64,000 nucleotides of DNA from Diaminobutyricibacter sp. McL0608. Its GTDB lineage: Bacteria; Actinomycetota; Actinomycetes; Actinomycetales; Microbacteriaceae. The stretch's first letter is position 1; each line of letters starts with the position of its first letter. The notes below the pieces were generated by a model. It ran no database searches. It saw only the letters and a program-made list of their open reading frames with translations, and had not been told where the DNA came from. Below are positions 16,745 to 25,393 of the stretch, piece by piece. The stretch lies in assembly GCF_039613825.1 (NCBI RefSeq), contig NZ_CP154826.1:3224001-3288000 (forward strand), read 5' to 3'. The translations under genes and the position numbers were made by a program.

Positions 16745-17836
16745 TTACTGACGAAGGCCTGTACCGAGTTGCACGACCTCGTTGGTCTCCATCGACCGAT
16801 AGAGCGCGTCGACGAGCTCGATCGTTCTCACGTTATCAGCGACGGAACTGCGCGGCTCGGCACCCGATCGGATCGCCTCGAACACCGAACCCATCGACCC
16901 GATGAACGCGTTCGGAAACCACCGCTGGGTCACGGGGTAGGGGATCCAGCCGTCGGTGCCGACTATCGAGCTGGTGACGTCGAGTGTGTCTGGGCGGCCG
17001 TTCGGGTAGTCGTACAGCAGGCCGAGCGTGCCCCTGATTGCTCCGTGTGAGCCTTCGATGCGGAACTCGGCGTAATTGTCACCGCCGCTGTTGGTGTGGT
17101 TTGCATGAACCAGGGCTGAGGCGCCGTTGGCGAAGGTGTACATGCTCATCGTGCGCGTCTCCCCAACGGGGAACTGCCCTGGCTTGCGACCGGCAACCGC
17201 GTAGACGGATGACGGCTCGCCCATGAACCAACGGACCGCGTCGTGATAGTGGATCGAATGGACCATGATCTCGAGCCGTTCCATAGAACGAGCCCACTCC
17301 CATTGCGTCCAGTCGGTGTCGATGTTGACGATGATCGAAAACGAGGTGAGCGATCCGAGCCAGCCCAGTTCGATCATCCGGTGGGCGGCGGCGATGCCCT
17401 CGTCGAACCGCATCTGTTGGTTGACCGCAGCTACGAGCCCGGACCGTTCCGCCAACGAGGCGAGTTCGCGTGCCGTGACCGGGTTGTCGGCGAACGGTTT
17501 CTGCGCGAGCACGTGCTTGCCCGCCGCGATAGCGGCAGAAAAGATCGGCGGCTGGGCGCTGACCGGGACCGCGATATCGACGACGACGGCATCACTGGCC
17601 AATAAGTCCTCGAGCGTTGCGAAGACCCGCGGAATGCCGTGGCGATCAGCCACCCGCTGCGCCCTATCGAGATCGGTGTCAGTGATTCCGATCACCTCGA
17701 GCCCAGCGATCGCATAGGCGGGCAGGTGGGCACCGTCTACGATGCCGCCGGCGCCGACGATCGCGATCGGTTGGCGATCCTCCGCCGGGATTTCAAGGCG
17801 GCAGTAGTCCGAGACGTCGGCGAAGAGGTCGATCAT
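16745..17836 (-). CDS. Gfo/Idh/MocA-family NAD(P)-dependent oxidoreductase (1)
   Basis: This 363-residue protein begins with a Rossmann fold ([33 protein letters not shown]). It carries the family's catalytic-lysine motif, here AQKPFADN in place of EKP, and then a C-terminal alpha/beta substrate domain ([23 protein letters not shown]). Such enzymes oxidise sugars or inositols at a hydroxyl. In this operon it could form the lactone hydrolysed by the COG3618 amidohydrolase, or oxidise the deoxy-keto acid. The ATG overlaps the upstream MaoC stop as ATGA; LacI follows 15 bases after its end. Confidence 0.88.
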   Translation of the reverse strand: MIDLFADVSDYCRLEIPAEDRQPIAIVGAGGIVDGAHLPAYAIAGLEVIGITDTDLDRAQRVADRHGIPRVFATLEDLLASDAVVVDIAVPVSAQPPIFSAAIAAGKHVLAQKPFADNPVTARELASLAERSGLVAAVNQQMRFDEGIAAAHRMIELGWLGSLTSFSIIVNIDTDWTQWEWARSMERLEIMVHSIHYHDAVRWFMGEPSSVYAVAGRKPGQFPVGETRTMSMYTFANGASALVHANHTNSGGDNYAEFRIEGSHGAIRGTLGLLYDYPNGRPDTLDVTSSIVGTDGWIPYPVTQRWFPNAFIGSMGSVFEAIRSGAEPRSSVADNVRTIELVDALYRSMETNEVVQLGTGLRQ

Positions 17837-18348
17837 GCTGAAGCCTTCGCAACGAGGGGGTCACGATACTTGACGGTCTGGAGGTGTTCGCAATAGAGCA
17901 CCAGTTGTTCGTCGTCGGCACGAAACACTTCGTACGAGACGACGAACAGGCCCATGTCGTCGTATTTCGGCTCCTTGCGAAGCAGAGTGCGCATCGTGTA
18001 AATGGTGTCGCCGACGAAGACCGGCTTGATGAACCGCAGCCGGTCGTACCCGTAGCTGAACGTGTTCACGTTGTTGTGTGCCATCAGGCCCATGCCGTAG
18101 CTGAAGACGAGTGCGCCCGGGACGATCCTCTTGCCGAAATGGCCTTCTTCACGCGCGAAGATGTCATCGGCAACGTACGGGTGGAGGTCGACGAGGAGGC
18201 TCGAGAACAGCATCATCTCGCCCTCTGAGATCGTGCGTCGAATGGAGCGATCGACCTCGCCGACTTCGTAGTCCTCGTAGAGCTGGACGTCTTGATTCCA
18301 GACCGGTACGGCGTTTCGGGCGGCGGGGTCGGTGTTCGGATTCTTCAC
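17833..18348 (-). CDS. MaoC-like hot-dog dehydratase/hydratase (1)
   Basis: This 171-residue hot-dog protein resembles MaoC (R)-specific enoyl-CoA hydratases. The segment [38 protein letters not shown] includes the Asp...His arrangement and the conserved IVPGAL helix start. [17 protein letters not shown] is also typical of the family. It acts on acyl-CoA substrates in the cytosol. The start GTG at 18348 is chosen because a longer frame reads through the CoA-transferase gene. It lies five bases behind the CaiB-type gene and overlaps the dehydrogenase start. The hydratase signature is a variant, so the true reaction is open. Confidence 0.82.
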   Translation of the reverse strand: MKNPNTDPAARNAVPVWNQDVQLYEDYEVGEVDRSIRRTISEGEMMLFSSLLVDLHPYVADDIFAREEGHFGKRIVPGALVFSYGMGLMAHNNVNTFSYGYDRLRFIKPVFVGDTIYTMRTLLRKEPKYDDMGLFVVSYEVFRADDEQLVLYCEHLQTVKYRDPLVAKASA

Positions 18349-18353
18349 TGGGT

Positions 18354-19526
18354 TCAGCCTTTCTCTGAGAACTCGGCGCGGATCGCGGCGGTGTGCTCGC
18401 CGAGCCTTGGCGCGCCCTTGCGGTGCTTGATCGGGTGCCCGTCGAAGCGCACCGGTGTCCGGGTCGTCTGGATGGCGACCGGGGCGCCGCCCGCGGCGTT
18501 CGGTCGTTCGGTCTCTTGAGCCATGTCGAGCGCCATGAAGCCGGGGTGCGAGACGAGTTCGGGCAGGCTGAGCACCGGAGCGCACCAGATATCGGCGGCA
18601 TCGAGGATGCAGAGCCAGTGCTCGGTCGACTGCGTCGCCAAATGAGCTGCGAGTACTTGGGTGATTGCTGCCTGGTCGGTCCACCAGCTTTCGGGATCGG
18701 CGTACTCGTGGAGATCGAGACCGACGAGTGTTCCGAGTTCGGGCACCGGTGTCATTGCGATCGCGAGGTACCCGTTGGAGGTGGGATATACGCCATAAGG
18801 CGCTGGCAGGAACGCGTGCGCGGTGTTCTTCGCTCCGCGTCGAACCTCGATCGACGAATCCCCGAGGCGCGAACTCAACAGTTCGAACTGAAGGTCGAGC
18901 AGCGACTCCAACAGGCTCGTGTCGACGCGACCGCCGACACCCGTACGTTCACGTCGAAGCAGCGCGGCCGTGACACCGCTGGCCAGGTGGATGGATGCCA
19001 TCACATCCGCGAGCGCGATACCTACTGGAACCGGCGGGTCGTCGGAGCTGCCGTTGAGCCAGGGAAGCCCCGATAGAGACTGGGCGAGCAGATCCTGCCC
19101 CGGCCGATCCTTCCACGGGCCCTGGTCCCCGTACCCGCTCACGCTTGCGTACACGACGCGCGGGTTCACAGCGGCGACGGCCTCATAGCCGAAGCCCAGG
19201 CGTTCCATGATTCCCGGCCGGAAGTTCTGTACGATCACGTCGGCCTTGGCTACGAGCGCACGAATTCCTTCAAGGTCGTCCTCATTCTTGAGGTCGGCGG
19301 CATAGCTTTCCTTGTTCCGGTTGGTGATGTGGAAGGAGAGGGTGTCGCCGTCCTCCACGATGCCGGCGAACGCGAGACGGCGACCGATGTCGCCGCTTTG
19401 AGGACGCTCGATCTTGATCACGCGGGCGCCCAGGTCGCCGAGGCGCATCGCCGCCATGGGCCCGGAGAGGAACTGGCTGAAGTCGAGTACGAGCATCCCG
19501 TCGAGGGGAAGCGCCGGCTGTGTCAT
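18354..19526 (-). CDS. Class III (CaiB/BaiF) CoA-transferase
   Basis: This 390-residue protein has the family III CoA-transferase hallmarks. They are [35 protein letters not shown] at the N-terminus, [44 protein letters not shown], and the catalytic-region Asp in [16 protein letters not shown]. It moves CoA from an acyl-CoA donor to a carboxylic acid such as carnitine, bile acid or formate. Here the acceptor is likely an organic acid made by the sugar-acid enzymes of the same operon. The ATG overlaps the amidohydrolase stop (ATGA). A CoA-transferase with two MaoC genes inside a sugar regulon is unusual. Confidence 0.93.
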   Translation of the reverse strand: MTQPALPLDGMLVLDFSQFLSGPMAAMRLGDLGARVIKIERPQSGDIGRRLAFAGIVEDGDTLSFHITNRNKESYAADLKNEDDLEGIRALVAKADVIVQNFRPGIMERLGFGYEAVAAVNPRVVYASVSGYGDQGPWKDRPGQDLLAQSLSGLPWLNGSSDDPPVPVGIALADVMASIHLASGVTAALLRRERTGVGGRVDTSLLESLLDLQFELLSSRLGDSSIEVRRGAKNTAHAFLPAPYGVYPTSNGYLAIAMTPVPELGTLVGLDLHEYADPESWWTDQAAITQVLAAHLATQSTEHWLCILDAADIWCAPVLSLPELVSHPGFMALDMAQETERPNAAGGAPVAIQTTRTPVRFDGHPIKHRKGAPRLGEHTAAIRAEFSEKG

Positions 19527-20386
19527 GCGATGTCCAAGTTGTAGGCGCGGATGGCAGTGCGGTAGAAGATGTCGTCCTGTTCGTCAGGGCTGTAGCGGCC
19601 GATCACTTCGCGCTGCGCGAGCCAGACACCCTGGAAGTCGCCGGCCAGCGTGGACACGGGCCAGTCACTGCCGAGCATCATGCGATCGGAACCGAAAGAC
19701 GCGAGGGCGTGGTCGACGTAGGGCTTCCAGTCCTGCCACGTCCAGTTGGCGGCGGAGGCGGTGTTCAGGCCGGAGATCTTCACATTCACGTTCGGTCGGC
19801 GGGCGGCGTCAGCGAGCAGCGACGCCCATGGCTCCCAGCCCTTATCCGCGATTGCCGGCTTTGCGAGGTGGTCGATCACGATCGTGAGATCCGGATGCCG
19901 GTCTGCGAGCTCGGCGACGGTCTCCAGGTGCTCCGGAACCACGCTGACCACGTCGAGAGCCAGCGAATGCTTCGGAAGCGCATTGATCGTCGCCTCCACG
20001 TCGTCGCGCAGCAGCCAGCGCGGGTCTGCATAGGTGTGGTTCAGCACGCGGACGCCGCAGACGGCCGGGGACTCAGCGTACAACTCGAGCGCTGCCGTCG
20101 CTTCGGCTTCGCGGTCGAGCGGCACCCAGGCCACGACGCCCTTGACCACCGGGACGCGCGCAGCGACACTCAGCATGTAGAAGGTGTCGTCATAGGTGTC
20201 AGTGGCCTGCACAAGAACGGTGTCGGTGATTCCAGCCGCGGCTACGTCGTCAGCGACATCCTCCGGGCCGAAGTCCGCATCGAGCGGCGCTCCGAAGGCG
20301 TCCAGCCATTCGTAGCGGCGCTCCGACGGTTTCCAGAGGTGCTGGTGAGTGTCGATCATGCGTGCCGGTTGATAAAGCGCGCTCAT
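19523..20386 (-). CDS. COG3618 amidohydrolase, probable sugar-lactonase
   Basis: This 287-residue TIM-barrel hydrolase begins RMIDTHQHLWKPSERRYEWLDAF, the HxH signature of the COG3618 group. That group includes L-fuconolactone and L-rhamnonolactone hydrolases and 2-pyrone-dicarboxylate lactonase. Further marks are VLNHTYADPRWLL, LTIVIDHLAKP and the catalytic Asp in RMMLGSDWPVS. The start ATG at 20386 has AAGGAG nine bases upstream. In the operon it would open the lactone made by the dehydrogenase, ahead of the enolase-superfamily dehydratase. The exact sugar is inferred only from the mutarotase and neighbours. Confidence 0.88.
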   Translation of the reverse strand: MSALYQPARMIDTHQHLWKPSERRYEWLDAFGAPLDADFGPEDVADDVAAAGITDTVLVQATDTYDDTFYMLSVAARVPVVKGVVAWVPLDREAEATAALELYAESPAVCGVRVLNHTYADPRWLLRDDVEATINALPKHSLALDVVSVVPEHLETVAELADRHPDLTIVIDHLAKPAIADKGWEPWASLLADAARRPNVNVKISGLNTASAANWTWQDWKPYVDHALASFGSDRMMLGSDWPVSTLAGDFQGVWLAQREVIGRYSPDEQDDIFYRTAIRAYNLDIA

Positions 20387-20835
20387 TGTTGTCTCTCCTT
20401 GCTGTGGGTACTGACCAGGTAACAATGCACAAAGGCGAGAACGATCTCGCCCCGTTGATTTCGGACTTCGACGGTCTCCTCGACGATGCCGAACTCGTCC
20501 GGGCGCTTCGGATACGGGCGGGTTGCCGTGATGGCGCTGCGCGACGTGATGGTGTCGCCGATGTGGACGGGTTTCACGAATCGGACACGGTCGTATCCGT
20601 AGCTCACGGCGTTCTCATCGACTTCCCCGGCGAGCAATCCGACCGCGATCGACAGGATGAGAGTGCCGTGTGCGATCCGCTGACCCCCGGGAAGTGTCTT
20701 CGCGAACTCGGCATCCATGTGGTGGGGGTAGAAATCTCCGGATTGCCCCGCGTGCAACACGATGTCAGCTTCTGTGACGGTCCGCCCTCGGCTGCGTCGC
20801 GCCGTTCCCAACTCGAACATTTCCATGATGGTCAT
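20383..20835 (-). CDS. MaoC-like hot-dog hydratase (2)
   Basis: This 150-residue MaoC-domain protein has the classical active-site block GQSGDFYPHHMDAEFAKTLPGGQRIAHGTLILSIAVGLL, with the Asp and His of (R)-hydratases in their usual spacing, and ends with VSYGYDRVRFVKPVHIGDTI. The start ATG at 20835 follows GGGAGGAC and overlaps the stop of the binding-protein-like gene by four bases. A second MaoC (17833) is encoded three genes on, so a heterodimer is possible, as known for some hydratases of steroid degradation. It would hydrate or dehydrate an enoyl-CoA made after the CaiB step. Confidence 0.88.
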   Translation of the reverse strand: MTIMEMFELGTARRSRGRTVTEADIVLHAGQSGDFYPHHMDAEFAKTLPGGQRIAHGTLILSIAVGLLAGEVDENAVSYGYDRVRFVKPVHIGDTITSRSAITATRPYPKRPDEFGIVEETVEVRNQRGEIVLAFVHCYLVSTHSKERQQ

Positions 20836-21980
20836 CGGATGTCCTCCCTCAGGTGCACTCCCGGAAGACGTTCGATACGGTCGAGGACTGTGTCGTCGAC
20901 TTTGCGGGCAATGATGGCGTCGCGCACGATGTGCGACAACGCGAATTGGAGATCGGGCCAGCCCAGGACACGGGGTCGCACCCATGCGTTCTCCAGCGTC
21001 CTGAGCGTGTTCCGGAAGAACCCGTGGGTGAGCTGGTTGGTTCGATCGCTCTTCCACGCCCGAAGGTTTCCGGGCTGCCCGCCGCCGATGGTGTACTCGT
21101 TCGATTGCAGTTCGGATCCGGCGAGTGCGGCGGCGACGGCAATGGCCTGCTCCGGGTGGGCGCTCGACGCGGACACTGCAATACCCGCACCTCCCAGCGT
21201 GGAACCGGTTGCTCGGCCGTCGAACGAAGTGATGTCGTCGTAGGCGAGTAGACGTCGTCGGAACCCGCTACGTGAGTAGTTCGAGTATCCGTAAAGCCCG
21301 ATGCCGACGCTGTAATCGTCGCCGTCGATGAGCGCTTCGGCCACATCGATAGGATTCGCATCGGCACACCACCCGGGCACGGAGTCAGCCAGCCGGATCA
21401 TGAATTCGAGCACGTCTCCGGCGGCCGCGCGATCGACGAATCGCTTCCGGGTGGCCAGAGGTTCGCCCCATTGAGCGAGCAGTGTTGCGAACGTGCTGAA
21501 CGCATCCACCGGCTTCCACGGCCACAGCAGCTTGCCCCGCCTGGCGAGCTCGAGCACATCCGACCAATATGTGGGGCCCCCGTCGCACAGGTCCGGCCGG
21601 AACGCGCTCACCTGCGCAGCTGCGTCGATCGCGAAGGCCCACTGCGCCTCGTGGTATTTGTACGAGTCGTGGGACGCGCCGACGCTCTCGAGCTCCAGCG
21701 CCTCGTTCTGAGGGGAATCGGTGAGAGGGAGGAGAGCTCCGGCTGCGACCGCATCCGCAACGTGGGGGTGGTCGATGACCATCAGGTCGAAGCCCGGGGC
21801 GAAATCGGCGATGTGCTGGTCACCGAAGGCGAGCAGTGAGCGTGCCTCCCACTCGATTACCACATTGTGGTGGTCGAGGAGCTGCAGTCCGGACCGGCGG
21901 AGCCCGCCAACGCCACGTGGGTGATCCCACGTCATTCCTTTGAGCACCAGCGGAGGTGCGATCGTCGACTTCATCGTCAT
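20832..21980 (-). CDS. Solute-binding-protein homologue without signal peptide
   Basis: This 382-residue protein resembles sugar-type extracellular binding proteins (for example GAGIAVSASSAHPEQAIAVAAALAG and GGGQPGNLRAWKSD). However, it starts TMKSTIAPPLVLKGMTWDHPRGVGGL, with no signal peptide, hydrophobic helix or lipobox Cys, so it should stay in the cytosol. GMTWDHPRG is a motif I associate with binding-protein-like genes beside CoA-transferase and MaoC genes in other bacteria. It is the first gene of the operon, 14 bases from the LacI-type operator at 21994-22009, and is coupled to MaoC (2) by a four-base overlap. Its job is unknown; an enzyme, a substrate carrier or a sensor are all possible. 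Confidence 0.82.
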   Translation of the reverse strand: MTMKSTIAPPLVLKGMTWDHPRGVGGLRRSGLQLLDHHNVVIEWEARSLLAFGDQHIADFAPGFDLMVIDHPHVADAVAAGALLPLTDSPQNEALELESVGASHDSYKYHEAQWAFAIDAAAQVSAFRPDLCDGGPTYWSDVLELARRGKLLWPWKPVDAFSTFATLLAQWGEPLATRKRFVDRAAAGDVLEFMIRLADSVPGWCADANPIDVAEALIDGDDYSVGIGLYGYSNYSRSGFRRRLLAYDDITSFDGRATGSTLGGAGIAVSASSAHPEQAIAVAAALAGSELQSNEYTIGGGQPGNLRAWKSDRTNQLTHGFFRNTLRTLENAWVRPRVLGWPDLQFALSHIVRDAIIARKVDDTVLDRIERLPGVHLREDIR

Positions 21981-21993
21981 GAGAGGGACCTTA

Positions 21994-22009
21994 CGTTAAA
22001 TCGATTTAC
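21994..22009. promoter_or_regulatory. LacI-type operator, copy 2 (CGTTAAATCGATTTAC)
   Basis: The 16-base site is identical to that at 15535-15550. It lies in the 65-base gap between the mutarotase stop and the start of the binding-protein-like gene, 14 bases before that ATG. It therefore appears to control the leftward operon 21980 to 15719, which ends with the LacI gene itself (autoregulation). A promoter here would split the CoA operon from the transport/dehydratase genes upstream. Confidence 0.7.
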
Positions 22010-22045
22010 CATGTCAAGTCGAGATAGATAACGAAGCGGCCACAA

Positions 22046-22369
22046 TCAGTCCAGGTGGAAGATCTCGGGAAGCTCTTTCCACCATTCGCCCTCGAGGCGG
22101 TCGTCGACCGGCCTCTGAAGGGGCATGCAGACCGCCCACCATTCCTGGGTCACCGGGTCTGCAGCCATCGAGGCCATGTCACGATCGAAGTCGCTGCCCG
22201 CGTACTCCATGTACGAGAACAAGAGCTCGCCGTATCGGTAGATCGAGTAGTTGACCACGTTGTTCGCTGACAGGCACGCGAGAACGCTCGGCCACACATG
22301 CGCATGTAGGCGCTCGTACTCCTCAACGCTCTCGGCGGGCAGTCCTATGACCGAGGCGATCCGTTTCAT
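22046..22369 (-). CDS. L-rhamnose mutarotase-like (RhaM family) protein
   Basis: This 107-residue protein matches the RhaM/YiiL mutarotase family: YERLHAHVWPSVLACLSANNVVNYSIYRYGELLFSYMEY with the active-site His and Tyr, then WWAVCMPLQRP, and the terminal EIFHLD. These enzymes interconvert the alpha and beta anomers of L-rhamnose (related ones act on L-fucose), so the substrate is probably a 6-deoxyhexose. The ATG at 22369 shares a base with the dehydratase stop (TGATG) and follows AAAGGAAC. It is the last gene of the transporter operon from 26674. Confidence 0.9.
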   Translation of the reverse strand: MKRIASVIGLPAESVEEYERLHAHVWPSVLACLSANNVVNYSIYRYGELLFSYMEYAGSDFDRDMASMAADPVTQEWWAVCMPLQRPVDDRLEGEWWKELPEIFHLD

Positions 22370-23469
22370 CAACGTTCCTTTCTGGCGGCTGACATCAGGT
22401 CGGCGAGCGCTTGCGGTGGCCCGTCCAACCATTCACCTTCCCACCCGACGCCCGGGAGGGTCGGTACGTGCACGAAACCGTCCGCATCGACTTCGCTGGG
22501 CCGGCGAACGGGATTCGAGTCGATGAGGGATTCGTAGTATGTGGTGTTGCTGATCGACATGCAGAGGTGGCGGTTGGCGATGCCTCCGCCATGCACCTCG
22601 GCACGCAGAAGGAAGGACTCCGCAAGGTGCGCTGTGCGCATCGCGCCGGTGAAGCCGCCGCGAAGGTGGGTTCCCGTTCGCACTGCTGCCGCGCATCCCG
22701 CAGCGATGAAATCGGCCGTCTTCATGTGGGCTCCTTCAGCGACTTCAGCGACGATCAGCGGCACGTCGACCCGCTCGGCGAGCCGCTGATAGGCCGTGAC
22801 GCTGAATTCGCGCATCGGCTCCTCGTACCAGAGGTAGTCCGCAGAGCTGAGAGCCCTACCCAGGTAGGTGGCGTCGAGCAGGTCGAAACCGGCCGAGCCG
22901 TCGTACATGAGCGGCACCTCCGCGCCGACGTGCTCACGCAGCGCTTCGGCGAGGCGGGCGTCTCGCCGTACATCCCCCCACGCGTGGAGCTTGATCGCCG
23001 AATATCCGAGTCCAAGGCACTGGTCGGCGACAGCGAGATACTCTTCGATCGAACCGAAGGTCACTGTCGACGCGTAAGCCGGCAATGATTCGCGGAATGA
23101 ACCCAGCAGCTTGTAGACCGGCAGACCGACATCCTTTCCAGCGAGGTCCCACAGCGCGACGTCGACGACACCCTGCACCCAGACGGGGAACCGCTCGATC
23201 CTGTCGAGCTCCCAGACACGGTGCCACAGGAACTCGCGTGCGATCGGGTCCTGGCCGAGCAGTTCCCCGCATAGCCTTCGGTCGACGACATCCTGGAGGA
23301 TCGCGCCGCGCAGGGTGAACCCCAGCCCTGCCACCCCTTCATCAGTGCGGATGACAAGCCAGGCACCGTCGAGTTCCGGCTCGGATCCTGGCAGGCCGTC
23401 GCGCCAGATGAACGCGGGGCTGTGGGCCGGGATGGTGACGCGCACGACGTCGACTGCAGTGATCTTCAC
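22369..23469 (-). CDS. Enolase-superfamily sugar acid dehydratase
   Basis: This 366-residue enzyme has the two-domain mandelate racemase/enolase fold. The capping domain starts MKITAVDVVRVTIP. The barrel carries YSAIKLHAWGD (catalytic-base strand), metal ligands D in PLMYDGSAGFD, E in WYEEP and E in VAEVAEG, and a late His in EVHGGGIANRHLCMSIS. Members dehydrate aldonates such as L-rhamnonate, L-fuconate or galactonate to 2-keto-3-deoxy acids. The GTG start at 23469 lies 15 bases after the permease stop; the longer frame overlaps the permease. With the mutarotase and COG3618 lactonase it forms a plausible oxidative deoxysugar route. Confidence 0.88.
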   Translation of the reverse strand: MKITAVDVVRVTIPAHSPAFIWRDGLPGSEPELDGAWLVIRTDEGVAGLGFTLRGAILQDVVDRRLCGELLGQDPIAREFLWHRVWELDRIERFPVWVQGVVDVALWDLAGKDVGLPVYKLLGSFRESLPAYASTVTFGSIEEYLAVADQCLGLGYSAIKLHAWGDVRRDARLAEALREHVGAEVPLMYDGSAGFDLLDATYLGRALSSADYLWYEEPMREFSVTAYQRLAERVDVPLIVAEVAEGAHMKTADFIAAGCAAAVRTGTHLRGGFTGAMRTAHLAESFLLRAEVHGGGIANRHLCMSISNTTYYESLIDSNPVRRPSEVDADGFVHVPTLPGVGWEGEWLDGPPQALADLMSAARKER

Positions 23470-23483
23470 AGAGAATGCTCCGA

Positions 23484-24431
23484 TCAGCTCTTGACGGATC
23501 CGGCAAGTACGCCACGCACAAGCAGCTTCGACGACGCCAGGAAGACAATCAGGATCGGGATGCTCAGGATCAGACCCGCGAGCGCGATCTCCGGTCGCCC
23601 GATCACGCTCTGCTCGGCCCCGTTGCCCGGGTTCAGTGCGGGCGTGGAGCTGAACAGCACGCCGAGTCCGACCGGGAGGGTGAAGTTGCTGGCGGAACCG
23701 AGGAGAACGTAAGGGAGGAAGTAGTTCACCCACGTCGCGCTGAAGCTGAAGAATGCGAGCATCCCGAGCAGCCCTTTGGACAGGGGCAGGGCGACCCTGA
23801 AGAACGTCGCGAACTCCCCCGCGCCGTCCACGCGCGCAGCCTCGTACAGTTCAGTGGGAATCGAGGTCGTGAAATAGATGTACGCGAGGAAGACACCGAA
23901 CGGGTAGAACGAACTGGTGAGGATGACTGCCGCGGGCGTGTCGAACAGTTGCAGGTTCGAGATCTCGATGAAGAGCGGGAGCACCAGCGCGACCGGTGGA
24001 ATGATCATCGCGATCAGCGTGGTGACGAGCAGGGTCCGCTTGAACGGCAGTGCCGTCGCAGCGAGCGCGTACCCGGCGAGGATCGCGGTGATGCAGGAGA
24101 TTCCGACGATCGCGACCGTGTACAGCACAGAGTTGAGGAGCCACTGCAGCACGACGCCGTCCTGGAAGGTGAGCAGGTGCTGCCACGCGACCCCGTAGTT
24201 GCCGAAATCGCCGAAGGAGAAGGGGTTGTCGTCGTTGAGCTGCGTGGCGGACTTCGATGGCGCGAGGAGCAGCCAGATCATGGGGATGATGCTGAAGAGG
24301 CTGTAGAGCACCAGCACCACCCATACGCCGGCGCGTCCCGCGTTTCCGGCTGGGGTTCGCTTCTGTCTTTCCCTGGGCCGAGTTGTTGGCCGCTGGGCTG
24401 ATGGGGCTTCGTCGAGGATGGTGGTTGTCAT
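23484..24431 (-). CDS. ABC sugar importer permease, MalG type
   Basis: This 315-residue protein has a basic, disordered N-terminus (RPTTRPRERQKRTPAG) and six membrane segments beginning VWVVLVLYSLFSIIPMIWLL. The EAA loop is YEAARVDGAGEFATFFRVALPLSKG. It pairs with the permease gene it overlaps by four bases. Its sequence is unlike the permeases at 8302 and 39586, so this importer is of separate origin and probably of different specificity. There is no ATPase gene in the operon. Confidence 0.94.
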   Translation of the reverse strand: MTTTILDEAPSAQRPTTRPRERQKRTPAGNAGRAGVWVVLVLYSLFSIIPMIWLLLAPSKSATQLNDDNPFSFGDFGNYGVAWQHLLTFQDGVVLQWLLNSVLYTVAIVGISCITAILAGYALAATALPFKRTLLVTTLIAMIIPPVALVLPLFIEISNLQLFDTPAAVILTSSFYPFGVFLAYIYFTTSIPTELYEAARVDGAGEFATFFRVALPLSKGLLGMLAFFSFSATWVNYFLPYVLLGSASNFTLPVGLGVLFSSTPALNPGNGAEQSVIGRPEIALAGLILSIPILIVFLASSKLLVRGVLAGSVKS

Positions 24432-25324
24432 TTCTCTTTCACTCCTACGCCGTCGAAGAAATCTGTGCGGAAGATGACGACGAGTGCGCCGACGAGGCAG
24501 ACCAGAAGGAGCATGAGCGACAGGGCGGCTGCTCCGCCGAGGTTGTTCGACTGGAATGCGAAGGTGTAGCTGAGCTGGTTGAGCGACCAGTTCGAGGCCA
24601 GGCCGGGATACACCGACGCGGAGATGAGCTGCGGTTCGACGAACACCTGCAGGCCCGCAGCGAATACCAGGATGCCCATGTACACGAGGTATTTGCGGAT
24701 CAGCGGCAGTTTGATCCGCCAGCCGATCTGCCAGGCATTCGCCCCGTCGATCCGCGCGGCCTCGAGGATGTCGTCAGAGATCGACTGCAGCGACCCGTAC
24801 TGAACGACGATCCAGTTGCCGGCGCCCGTGAAGAAGGCCATCAACACGAAGATCCAGGCGAGGTTCTCAGCGCGCCAAATCTGGCCGCCCTGGGTGATGC
24901 CCAGTGCGTGGAGCACGTCGCGGTACGGGCTCAGGTTCGGCTCGAGAAGGAAGTACCAGACGAGAACGGACGTGGCGCCGGTGAGGGATGCGGGCACGAT
25001 GTAGACGAGTCGGAGCGGGAGGTTCCAGCGGCCCTGCACAGTGTCAAGGAGGAGAGACATGAGAGCGACCACGATGAGCATCAGTGGCACGTAGAGGAGC
25101 AGGAAGATACCGACATTGACGAGTGCGGGCAGGAAACGGAAGTCCTGCAGGACGTTCAGAGAGTTGAGGATGCCGCCGTCGGGGTTGATAGGGGTCGCTT
25201 TTACTGAGGTGGTGGCCGATACGACAATCGGAACGACACCGAACGCCACGAGCAGCACGAGGTACGGCGTGAACATGATCGCCCCGGCGAGGAGGCTCTT
25301 CTTCGTTGCTTTCGAGCGCGACAC
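24428..25324 (-). CDS. ABC sugar importer permease, MalF type
   Basis: This 298-residue membrane protein has six segments starting LLAGAIMFTPYLVLLVAFGVVPI and an EAA loop ILEAARIDGANAWQIGWRIKLPL. The start is GTG at 25324, preceded by AAAGGG. It lies 69 bases downstream of the binding-protein gene and overlaps the MalG-type partner. Its role is membrane passage for the sugar or sugar acid captured by the lipoprotein encoded upstream. Confidence 0.94.
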   Translation of the reverse strand: MSRSKATKKSLLAGAIMFTPYLVLLVAFGVVPIVVSATTSVKATPINPDGGILNSLNVLQDFRFLPALVNVGIFLLLYVPLMLIVVALMSLLLDTVQGRWNLPLRLVYIVPASLTGATSVLVWYFLLEPNLSPYRDVLHALGITQGGQIWRAENLAWIFVLMAFFTGAGNWIVVQYGSLQSISDDILEAARIDGANAWQIGWRIKLPLIRKYLVYMGILVFAAGLQVFVEPQLISASVYPGLASNWSLNQLSYTFAFQSNNLGGAAALSLMLLLVCLVGALVVIFRTDFFDGVGVKEK

Positions 25325-25393
25325 TGCGACCCTTTCGTTGAGGTAGAACTGTGCGGCGCCGGGAGCCCGACCCCCCGGCGCCGCACGGTCGAT

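Noticed and set aside
18349-18684. N-terminal extension of MaoC (1)
   Set aside because: It reads through the CoA-transferase gene in another frame and contains only arginine-rich sequence.
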